From positions 1,321,374 to 1,385,373 of the forward strand of contig NW_003314282.1 of NCBI RefSeq assembly GCF_000143415.4: 64,000 nt of DNA, read 5' to 3'. This stretch comes from Selaginella moellendorffii (taxonomy: Eukaryota > Streptophyta > Lycopodiopsida > Selaginellales > Selaginellaceae). Positions 10,613-19,262 of this stretch are shown here, piece by piece. Within the stretch, counting starts at the first letter, position 1. The number at the start of each line of letters is the position of its first letter. The position numbers and the translations under genes were made by a program. Under the pieces are notes generated by a model that did not search any database, was not told where the DNA came from, and saw only the letters and a program-made list of their open reading frames with translations.

Positions 10613-11925
10613 ATGGCCAGCATTCGCCTCGTCGTCGCATTTCTCTGCCTCTTGCAAGCTGCGTCGGTAGCGCTGAGTCGAGAAGAGCTCGTCTACGTCA
10701 GGGGCAGCGTCGAGTGCAAGACCTGCTCTTCCTCCGAGGAGCCGACTCCGCTCTCAGGTACTTGAAACTTTTCCCGAGCTCTGGAAAACTCTTCGCTGAT
10801 TTTGTATCCCCATACCAGATGTAACCTTGAGGCTCTCGTGCGATGGAGACACCTATTACCAGAACTCCCACTACCGAGGGCGGTATGTTTTCGACGTCTA
10901 CGCGAGGAAGAAGATGAAGTGCAGGGTGTCCGTGCTGACTTCCACCCTCCCATACTCTTGTAGTCGAGCGAAAACTAGTCTCCACCGGGACGTAGAAATC
11001 AGTGCCATCAGCGGGACGACTTTCGTTGTCAAAAGGTTCGTCTTCGGCCCTCCCGCTTGCGTCACCCATTCGAGCAAGAGCTCTCACCACCACCCTGCTC
11101 ATTCTCACCACCACCACGGGCACCACCACTGGTACCACCATCCACCGCCTCCGCATCACCACGCTCCTCAATCTCCTCCTCCTCCTCCTCCTCATCATCA
11201 TCATCACCACCAGCACCACCAGCACCACCACCGCTACCGTTTTGATCACCCCAGCAAAGGCTTCTATCCTCCCTCCAAAGGTTCTCACCACCATTCCCCG
11301 AGGAGTAGCTCTCCTGGAAGCCACGACCAGCATCCGGCTCCTCCTGGTCACAGACACGGACACGGCCGCGGTCATCAGCAGCACCTAGCACCACCGCCTA
11401 GCAAAGTACCGGCACCTTCATTCCAAGCGCCAGCTCCATCTCCACCCAGCTTCCAACCTCGACAGTTGCCCCCAGGTATGACTTCTTTCACCTCTTTCGA
11501 GCTGACACGATGTTGCGGGTGCAGCGCCAACCGCGACTGCTCTTCCACCGCCGCACGGACAAGTTCTTTCGCCGCCACCTGAGAAGCCCATTGTTGAGGC
11601 GAACGTTTGGCCGCCACCCGGTGCTAAAGCTCCGATTTCCTCGACTTTCATCCGGCAGGTCACTGCGCCACCACCTCAGCCGGAAGAAAGGGTTGGAACT
11701 CCAACGCTGTCGCCTCCGCCCGTGAAGAGTGCTGAAACTCCAGCTTCGCCACCTCTTCCAGAACAGCTTCTCCTTTCTCCACCACTTCCATCGGCTGTTC
11801 TTCCTCCAAAATCATCCGAGGCAGCGCTTTCGCCAGCGTCCGATTCCACTCCACCAAAGGACATTCTGCTGGTTCCTCCCGAAGGCTCAGTCTCGGTTGT
11901 CCGACCACCGTCCTTCATTCCTTGA
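10613..11925 (+). CDS. Secreted Ole e 1-domain, His/Pro-rich protein 3
   Basis: Exons 10613..10757, 10819..11475, 11525..11925 (introns 61 and 49 nt); 400 aa. Signal peptide (LVVAFLCLLQAASVALS), Ole e 1-type domain (LVYVRGSVECKTC, LSD, junction, VTLRLSC, YRGRYVFDVY, CRVSVL, YSC), then an unusually long His-rich segment made of HHH and HHHH clusters alternating with PPP, QSPPP and QHH, followed by a GHRHGHGRGH motif. The second and third exons add a milder proline/serine tail ending VRPPSFIP. The third exon was found by following the frame across the second intron. Secretion and wall location are inferred from the family; metal binding by the His block is a testable guess. It is divergent from the LUL-type gene over 288 bp. 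Confidence 0.85.
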
Positions 11926-12432
11926 TTCTTCAGTACGACTCGATACTCTTCTACGTAGAAACAAAAATAAACACAAGAAAGAATAAATGCTCGAGAACAC
12001 GAACGAAAGCAAGAAAATTTCTGGAAGGAAGAATGCGAATGAGAAGAACTACTACTAGAATCTCTAGAAAAATATTCAAGAGAAAGAATTTGCGAAGAAA
12101 CACGAATTTGGAGCAAGAATTCTGCAAGAAAATCACATAAAAGCCAGATTTCCTGATCTAGAATGCAAGATCCGGCGAGGATCGAGCAGAGAATCGTAGG
12201 CGACGTACCTGGCGCCTCGCTCGCGTCCCAAAACCCTAGAAAAAGCCCTAATGCGCTCTTACACCCAATAAGGAAAGGACAAAGAAGGAAGAAAAAAATG
12301 CCGAGCTATGGCAATGCAAAGATGGTGGCAGCGCGAGAGCGATGCTTGCACGGCTATCGATTCGTGGCGAATTAAAAACACTGCCAAATCTTGAGCGGGG
12401 AAGGAGGAACAAAGAAAAAAAAAGAGCAAAGA
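11926..12432. other. Intergenic, telo-box near 12230
   Basis: No gene is supported here. The first half is A-rich (probable 3' flank of Ole e 1-like gene 3). AAAACCCTAG and GCCCTAA at about 12230-12251 are telo-box-like elements in the promoter of Ole e 1-like gene 4. Short open frames on both strands look random. Confidence 0.4.
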
Positions 12433-13571
12433 ATGAGAAATCTAGAGTTTTTTTTCTTGCTCTCGCTGATCGTCGTGTCGGAAGCAGTGACTCAATGCAA
12501 CACCACGATCCCTCTAACCGCGGAAGAACTCGCTGCCTCAGCTCCATCGCCATCGTTCTCCTCCTCTGCCAGCAGCGATCAGTCGCCAGGATCCGGAAGC
12601 ACAGCTCCCGGACAATCCGGAAGCACCGTTCCCGCGCAATCCGGAAGCACAGCTCCTGGAGGCACAGCTCTCACTCCCCCACATCCTCTTTTGGTTCCTC
12701 GCCCCGGCGATCCAAAGCCGAATCCCATTCCGCCCAAGCCAAGATCGTCATCGCCCACGACTCCATCGAGCTCCGACGCAGCAGTGGCGCTGTCGTCCGG
12801 GCAGGAGGATGTGAGCTTACTCGCCCCAGCGCGAGCTCCAGAGGGATCTTCATCGTTTCCCGCGAAAGCTAGCGCTCCAGCTCCTGGATCATCGACCCAG
12901 CCCAAGGAAGAACTCTCCACCACCACCGCAAAAGGAGTTCCTCCTCTTCTTCCATCATCTTCCACTTTCGCTCCTCTTTCTCCTCCTCCAGCTTTTTCTC
13001 TTCCATCGCGTAAATTCGCCCCTTCTCCGGCTGGAACTCCTGATCCCGAGGAAGAAGTTCCTGTTACAAGCAGTGGTGATCGCCACAAGCATGGCCACGG
13101 CCATCACTGCCGCCAAAGCAAGATCTTGATTCGCGGCCAAGTTCTATGCAAGAAGTGTGGCGATGATGGCAAAAGCAAGCCACTCTCCGGTAACTTCTTC
13201 CTCTTCCCTCATCATTTCACGTATGCATGGAAAATTCCTTCGCTCCAAGACGTTTCCAAGGATCAAAGATCTTTGGTGTTCTTCAGTGATCTAACTCTCC
13301 GAGATCATGCGCAGGGGTCACGGTGGCTGTGGATTGCTCGCACTCCAGCTTCGTCACCACCACGGACAAGCACGGCAAGTTTAAGATCCAGTTCCGGCAT
13401 CCACTTCGCGGTAGCATGGAGAATTGCGCGGCTTGGGTGGAACTCTTCACGCTGCCTTTCCAGTGCCAGAATCGCCACTCTCGCCTGGTACGCGGCACTC
13501 TAGCCTTTGATTCCACGGACCACAATGACGTGCTCGTGTATAGCGTGAACTCTCTCCTCATGGAATGCTAG
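12433..13571 (+). CDS. Pro/Ser-rich protein with C-terminal Ole e 1 domain (4)
   Basis: Exons 12433..13189 and 13315..13571 (125-nt intron); 337 aa. The start at 12433 gives a signal peptide (MRNLEFFFLLSLIVVSEAVT). Unlike its three relatives, the low-complexity part comes first: a Ser/Pro/Ala-rich stretch with a repeated SGSTAPG-type unit and many PAPGSS/SPPP blocks (residues about 30-215), a short HKHGHGHH cluster, then the Ole e 1-type domain at the C terminus: ILIRGQVLCKKC, PLSG, junction, VTVAVDC, TTDKHGKFKIQF, CAAWVEL, FQCQ. The phase-1 intron falls at the same point of the domain as in the other copies, which supports common descent. Probably secreted; possibly O-glycosylated like an arabinogalactan protein (inference from SP/AP/TP dipeptides). 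Confidence 0.85.
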
Positions 13572-13703
13572 AAGATCAAGTCCAACTGTCCATGGATCGA
13601 TCGATTATCAATAACAAGAATAAGAACGAGAAACTTACAAAAACTAGACCGATCCATTTGTAAAGATCCATGTTTTCTGGAAAGCTTGCCCGAGTAGATC
13701 GTG

Positions 13704-15566
13704 TCACTTCACGAGCTCGAAGTTGCAATCGATCTCGTTCTCCAGCTTGCGTATCACAAACTCCTCTCGCTCGCTTACCAGCGTCGTGACCACGCACTGC
13801 TCGTCTTCCAGCGGCTTGCGGGCTGTTCGTCCGGCGCGGTGGATGTACGCCACGGTGCTCGAAGGCAGCTCCAAGTTGTAGACGTGAGTGACTTCCGGGA
13901 CGTCGAGTCCTCTGGCAGCTAAGTCCGTCGCAAACAGTAGGAACTTGCTGTCTTTGAGCTTCTGCGTGGATGGTTTTAGAGATCGGAAGCAGCTGGTACA
14001 CAAACTTACCCGAGAGTTTGCAAATCTCGCGTGGATGTTCATGCACTCCTCCAGTATCAGCAGCTCCCACTGGCTTGCCTCCGACTCGGGCATTTCTTCC
14101 TTCTTATGCTCGAAGAAATCTAGCATTGCTCTTGTTCTGGGAACCAGCCCCTCTCTCTTCCCCTTTTCTGACTACAGCAGGAGCCTTAGTACGACAATAG
14201 CAAAGATGGTGACTTACTTGCTCATTGGCGAAAACAAACGCTGCTTTTGGAGCGTCGGCCATGATGGTCGCATGCAAAACACTAAGTTTGTCTTCGTTTC
14301 CACATATCTGTAGGCACAGAAAACAAGTTTGTAGAATTCATATTGTTAGGGAGAGCTTACCACATATCTGTGAGAAAGATTGGATGGCATTTTCACTTCT
14401 GGACGGACGTAGATATGTGCGATCTTGGGCTACAAAAGAAGAACAAAGCATTAATGGATTGAACTTCGAGTCGTGAAGACCTTACCTTGGTCCACTTGTT
14501 CTGGACGCAATCGTGGATAAACCGATTGTGTTGAGGCACAGTGGCACTGGCAAAGATGGTTTGCCGCTTTTCCGCAAAAGAATACTTGGTGAGAAGATTC
14601 GACACGAGAATTTGAGTTCCTTTGTGCACAGCCGTATCTACCTGTGCTGCAACCAAGGAAGACACTGCTTAAACACATTCCCATTCATCGATTAATTTTA
14701 TTCTACCTCATCGACCACAATTGTGGACACGGCGTTTAGCTTCAAGTTTCCAGTCTCGATCATCCTGCAAACTGTGAAGAGCGTCCCAATTACTAGCTGA
14801 GGGGGAGCAGCTCTCAGCCACTTCTTTTGCCTGCTTGAGGTTCCACCGTCGAGTAAAGTCATGACGCTCACTGACGTCCGCTTTGTGGTGTCTATCTCAT
14901 CAGTTTCTTCCAGGACTACACCACCACCAAGCAATCTAGCAACTTGAGCCACCTAAAAGAAAGGATAAGAAACATCAAGTAAAATCACTTTCCTTACCTG
15001 AATACCAAGTTCTCTAGTGGGAACCACGACAATAGCTTGTACTGCTGATCTCTGGCACGAGATCTTGCTCAATATCGGCAGCATATATGCTAGAGTTTTG
15101 CCGGAGCCTGTCTGCTGAAAGCTTAGTAGAAAGAAAAAAAACGGATTAAAGCAAGCATTGTACGCACCTGTGCGTGGAGAATACAATCCCGTCCCTCGAG
15201 TGCCACTGGAAGAGCCTCCATCTGGACTTGCGTTGGAAATCTAAGCCCAGCTTCTTCTGCTCTGGAAGAAGAAAAAATTAGAAATTCCATTTGAAACGCC
15301 CTCAGGGAAACAAACTACCTGTCCAAGACATGAGAAGGCACCTTGCTCCCACAGAGATCTCGCAATGTAGGCATCGCGTCTACTCCTCCAATCCCACAAA
15401 TTTCCTCTCGATCCATCAAAGCCCTGGCGCATTTTGCCCGCGCCGCCAAGGGCTTTCTCACCTGGAACGGCCGCGCAGGCCCGATAATTTGAGCTCCAGA
15501 TATCCTATCGCATCGATAGCGCCAATCGATGCCGATGGAATGCCGCCATGGATGCAAGCACTCCAT
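13704..15566 (-). CDS. RH58: DEAD-box RNA helicase, RH58 type
   Basis: Nine exons, complement of 15566-15319, 15261-15168, 15111-14998, 14952-14707, 14641-14486, 14429-14361, 14307-14218, 14171-14010, 13961-13704; introns 45-65 nt; 478 aa. Helicase motifs in order: Q-type region before [18 protein letters not shown] (I), VVPTREL (Ia), LLDGG, VVDEVD (motif II, DEVD instead of DEAD), FASAT (III), [11 protein letters not shown] (V), HRAGRTAR (VI). Wording of motifs and the WTK/HDCVQ block match plant RH58, a predicted chloroplast ATP-dependent RNA helicase. The first about 65 residues are Arg/Ala-rich and could hold a transit peptide, though they also contain acidic residues. The exon 3 acceptor is a CAGCAG tandem site. 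A telo-box (15579-15589) sits just before the ATG. Confidence 0.92.
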
Positions 15567-15749
15567 TCCCGCCTCGCTAAAACCCTAATAAGCAAACTTA
15601 TCACTAAGGATATTCCTGGCATCATTTTGAACGTGAATATTCTTATAAGGTGCTTTGATTCGATTTTTACTCAACGATTACAAAAGTATTTCCCGGATCA
15701 CCCAGCCAAGCAATCCATGATTGATACATAGATTTCGGTGAGATTGGTG

Positions 15750-16541
15750 TCACAGATGCGAGGGATAGTAGCACGATCCATAGCCTAGTGCCAAAGAAGT
15801 AGAAATTTTAGTAGAATCGAAGGAAGGATCAAACCAAAACCCAGAAAAGAAGAAGAAGAAGAGATCTTACTTGGATCATGCGTGGTCACGGTGGCTAGAA
15901 ACGAGAAGTTGCAAGATCCATAGGCCTTGTTGTTCTTGAGGTAATAGTTATTGAAAGCGTAGGAAGCGTGGCCCCTGGAATTGTCTGGGAGGAAACAGGG
16001 CTGCCCGGCCATGATGTTGGCGCAATCCGCCTGTCCGGGGCCGCACACCCAATCCAGCGCGACCTGGAGCTGCGCGAGGCTCGCCCGGCGCTGCGCTATG
16101 CACCATGTCGGAGGAGGAGGCGCTCCAGCGTCCTGGAACAGAGCACCTGTGGACAAGAACCAAATCCACAACTGGGTCAGCGAGATCGGAGGTTTTGGAG
16201 GCTGGGGAGTGGATTCCAGGCAAGAATGCAAGTGCCCACAAGGCGATCGAGCAGGAATCCAGTCACCCAGAAGCGAATTTGCCCCCGATTGGCACACTGC
16301 CCACAAGCAAATATCTCGTGGCCAGATCAAGGCTTAGATGGCGAATTGGGGCGTCTATGCGGAAATGCAGCTGCCCAGCAGCTCTGATCGCGCGGATTCG
16401 CGATGGGAAAACCAGGAAATCAATCAATGCCGAGACCCAAGAAAGATCCTGATAGCTAGAATTCGGGGAGAATGTTTTGCGGTGTGTACCTGGTACCATT
16501 GCGAGCACAAGGAAGATCGTGGCTACTACCGCTGATCTCAT
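15750..16541 (-). CDS. X8-domain carbohydrate-binding protein
   Basis: Exons complement(15750..15784, 15871..16146, 16490..16541), introns 86 and 343 nt; 120 aa. The first exon encodes a signal peptide (MRSAVVATIFLVLAMVPG), the second most of an X8 (CBM43) domain (TWCIAQ, VCGPGQADC, GQPCFLPD, SYAFNNYY, SCNF, THDPS) and a 35-nt last exon the closing motif YGSCYYP. With it all six X8 cysteines are present. The family binds beta-1,3-glucan (callose), often at plasmodesmata. If the last intron is kept, the protein instead ends in a hydrophobic tail of about 26 residues and lacks the sixth cysteine. I chose the spliced form because YGSCxYP is the normal end of the domain. Its 3' end is 183 bp from the RH58 start codon. 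Confidence 0.85.
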
Positions 16542-17236
16542 TCTACGCTTTTTTTTTTTTCTCTATCGTGCTTGCGAACTCCTCGCGGCCTGGAAATTAT
16601 AAGACCCTGTTCTTAAAGGCAAAAGCAAACAAAGTTGGGGGCAAAAGAGAGGGAAAAAAAGAGAGAGGAAACGAAGAACTTTGCGCCATGGGTTAAATTC
16701 TTGGCGGTGTATGTCGGTGTGTAGAAGCAGCAACAAAAGCATGGATTTGTTCTTCCTCCTCCATTTCCAATTTGGTAGCGAAATTTAGATTTAGGGCTTT
16801 CTTTCGTCCTCGTTTCGTTTGTCACTTTCTCACGATCAATTGAGAGCTGCGGAGCGCACAGAATTTGCGAGTCAAATCACTCCTTTTTTTGCTCTCCTGG
16901 CACAAATTTTATTCGGTGCTTCTCACATGGTTTCGGTGGGCCGCCGGACGAATATCCCCTCCCTCTAACAAATTTTAACGGAGTTTCTTGGCGCGCTCGC
17001 GAGAATTCTCGATGCCTTCTGCGATGCCGCGGAGCTTTGATGAAAATCACTGTAGTCTTTGTTGGAGTTTGCTAGCTGGAAGTCAATCAATCAAAATGGC
17101 CAAGAGATCTCAGCTGTAGCATCGCATCAGGCTTTAAAGGCACCGAATAGAAAAATCCGAGCTTGAGAATCAAGAGCAAAGAGAACCATAGCTTTTCCTA
17201 CCTGAAACAATTCTTTCTTACCGTAAGAATGAGAAG
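16542..17236. other. Intergenic, no gene seen
   Basis: Upstream flank of the X8 gene. T-rich and C/T-rich patches (about 16549-16565) and a GC-poor spacer; no coding frame or RNA gene that I can support. Confidence 0.4.
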
Positions 17237-17377
17237 ATGGCTGACATTCGAGAGCTTGAAAACCAGCTCAAATTCTTCCGGACGCCAAAAATTATGGAGC
17301 TAGCAGCACTGACACAACAATGTGTTAGATCTACCTATGAGAACATGGAAACTGGAAAGCTTACCAACAAAGGTTGA
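17237..17377 (+). CDS. Possible 46-aa small protein
   Basis: An ATG-to-TGA frame of 46 codons with mixed, non-repetitive composition: it begins MADIRELENQLKFF, is amphipathic and charged at the N terminus and continues with MELAALTQQC and YENMETGK. I recognise no family. It lies alone between two minus-strand genes, 176 bp beyond the end of the kinase-less receptor gene. The heptad-like spacing of Leu/Ile/Phe at the start could form a short helix. It may equally be one exon of an unannotated transcript or chance. Confidence 0.3.
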   Translation: MADIRELENQLKFFRTPKIMELAALTQQCVRSTYENMETGKLTNKG

Positions 17378-17552
17378 CATTCCCTTTCCCTTTCCACGAT
17401 TATTTACGTAGTTTTTATTTTCTCACTGGTACCGACCGACCGATCTGACGCTTCGATGTCAGCTCGCAAAACTTTGCCCTGCTTTGGCAGAAAAAAAGTT
17501 CGATGTTAAGTACCAACGAGAAAAAGGAAAGCAAGTTTGAAAGCGCTTACGA

Positions 17553-18965
17553 TTAGGTTGTGAAGATTGTAACCAAAGAGATGATGATCACCAGCATTAC
17601 TCCGGTCACGTCCCGGTAACGCTTGAAACTTTGATCAGAGTGCTCGACGCCCGGTGGTCGAAAGGTCACGTTGCCAGAATCCAAAGCAGCTGGCTCCGAA
17701 GCTACAGCGGCGGATGGTTGCGGTCCCGAGATCGACAAGCTCCGCGGCGCTGGACAAGTTCGCCGGCACGGATGATCGCGCATCTCCCTCGAGAAACACC
17801 ACTTGCAGCTAGAGCAGCTCCTGTCACTGAAAGGAACGCAGGGCGATGTCTCGTAGCTCCCAGCCTTGCACCTCGCGCACGGCAAACAGATCTTCTCCTC
17901 GGGTCCGGCGCAGTCCTTGACGTCGGTGTTCATGAGATCGTACTGGTCGTGCTCGCAATCGGCCACGCAAAGTCCATCTTTCACTCGGATAGTTTTCGGA
18001 GCTCTGGCGCTTCCCCAGCACAAAAGTTGGCGCTCGCCCAGGGTCACCCCGCAAGTGTAGAAATCCCCTGCCGCTATCGTGGAGAACTTTAGATCCGATG
18101 GAACTTCCAGCTGACCGTGCTTGTTATCCCCCCAGCACACCACCTCGTGAGAATCGTCTCGGATCCCGCAAGAGTGGTCGATCCCGGCGGCTAGAGTCGC
18201 AAAGGAGAGACCCTTTGGAGGATCACACTGGCCGGACTCGTTGTTCCCCCAGCAAAGAGCCTCGCGGCTCGCGAGCAAAATGCCGCAGACGTGAGTTCTT
18301 CCAGCGAAGATCCGGAAGAACACCGAGTCGTGAGGAATCACCTCCGTGGTGTTGCCGGACTTGGAGATCTTCCCCCAGCACCTCGGCCGCCTCGTGGAAG
18401 CAACCAATGCGCACGAGAAGTAGTCCCCGGCAGTGATGGACACCATCTGAGAGGGGCGATCCGGGCGGCTGATCTGACCGAAATCGCTGGCGCCCCAGCA
18501 ATCGATCTGGCCTGGAGCGGTGGAGGAGGAATTGGACCGCACAGCGCAGGCGTGCCAACCGCCACAGCTGATCTCCGCGTAGCTGACGTTCTTGAATTCG
18601 TCCGGGACATCGCTGCCTGGCGATTGCCCCCAGCAGAGAGGAGACCGTGAATCCGCCCGGAGGCCGCAAGCGAAGTAGGCGCCCCCATTCATCGCCCAGA
18701 TCAGGGAATTCCCTGGCGGGGAGATGTTGCTGTCGATGACAAAGGTACCCCAGCAGAAAGGCTGCATTGTGCCAGCGCGGAGAACGCACAGCGCGAACGA
18801 GTTCTTGGCGTCAGTGAAGCTGCCGCGCATCGCCGCCAAGGTCGTCATGGCGCCAAGGGCCAGCGCCGTGTCGATCCCTAGCCCGAGCAGCAGCGCCAGC
18901 GCCAGCAAGCTCCCACAGATTTCCAGTGGCCTGCTACTGCAGCGCAGCATTGTTGCCCTGATCAA
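17553..18965 (-). CDS. CRINKLY4-like receptor-like protein without kinase
   Basis: Single exon, 470 aa. Signal peptide (SLLALALLLGLGIDTALA), then CRINKLY repeats like those of the two kinases further left (FACGL, PLCWGQ, CAVRS, DCWGASDFG, VCGI, CWGNNESGQ, SCGIRDD, CWGDNKHGQ, TCGVT, LCWG), and a longer Cys-rich TNFR-like region (CEHDQYD, CLPCARCKAGSYE, CSSCKWC, CRRTC). It ends with one hydrophobic segment (VTGVMLVIIISLVTIFTT) right before the stop. No kinase sequence is found to the left, and no splice acceptor leads to one. It is therefore a receptor-like protein, or possibly GPI-anchored, which could act as co-receptor or decoy for CRINKLY4-type kinases (inference). Divergence from the tandem pair is large, so it is an old paralogue rather than a recent truncation. 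Confidence 0.85.
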   Translation of the reverse strand: MIRATMLRCSSRPLEICGSLLALALLLGLGIDTALALGAMTTLAAMRGSFTDAKNSFALCVLRAGTMQPFCWGTFVIDSNISPPGNSLIWAMNGGAYFACGLRADSRSPLCWGQSPGSDVPDEFKNVSYAEISCGGWHACAVRSNSSSTAPGQIDCWGASDFGQISRPDRPSQMVSITAGDYFSCALVASTRRPRCWGKISKSGNTTEVIPHDSVFFRIFAGRTHVCGILLASREALCWGNNESGQCDPPKGLSFATLAAGIDHSCGIRDDSHEVVCWGDNKHGQLEVPSDLKFSTIAAGDFYTCGVTLGERQLLCWGSARAPKTIRVKDGLCVADCEHDQYDLMNTDVKDCAGPEEKICLPCARCKAGSYETSPCVPFSDRSCSSCKWCFSREMRDHPCRRTCPAPRSLSISGPQPSAAVASEPAALDSGNVTFRPPGVEHSDQSFKRYRDVTGVMLVIIISLVTIFTT

Positions 18966-19001
18966 TCCAGAGCCTACCCTGGCGCTCCGAGCTCCATGAA
19001 G

Positions 19002-19012
19002 AACCCTAAACC
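19002..19012. promoter_or_regulatory. Telo-box upstream of receptor-like protein gene
   Basis: AACCCTAAACC lies 37 bp before the start codon of the minus-strand receptor-like protein gene (ATG at 18965). Confidence 0.4.
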
Positions 19013-19262
19013 ATTTGCCCTAAATATTTTTCCTGGCGGGAATTTTAACTTTAAGAAGTGGCGGGAAATTCAAATTTAAAATTTCACATCCTGTTTATTG
19101 TAATCATATACTCGGTGTCCATATCATACACTCGGTGGGCAAAAGGAAGGAAGCAGTCCCTGAAAAGAGTGAAACGATCAGACCAGAGAAATCCAAGAGA
19201 AAGGAAAGAGCAAACCTCCAGGAAGAATTTATAATCGAGAGAAAGGAGTACCGTAGCTCCTC

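Noticed and set aside
10698-11384. 228-codon minus-strand frame rich in Val and Arg
   Set aside because: Mirror image of the His/Pro-codon repeats of Ole e 1-like gene 3; composition explained by the repeat.
15785-15870. Hydrophobic C terminus as the normal end of the X8 protein
   Set aside because: The perfect GTAAGA donor and downstream YGSCYYP exon restore the complete domain, so the tail is at most an isoform.
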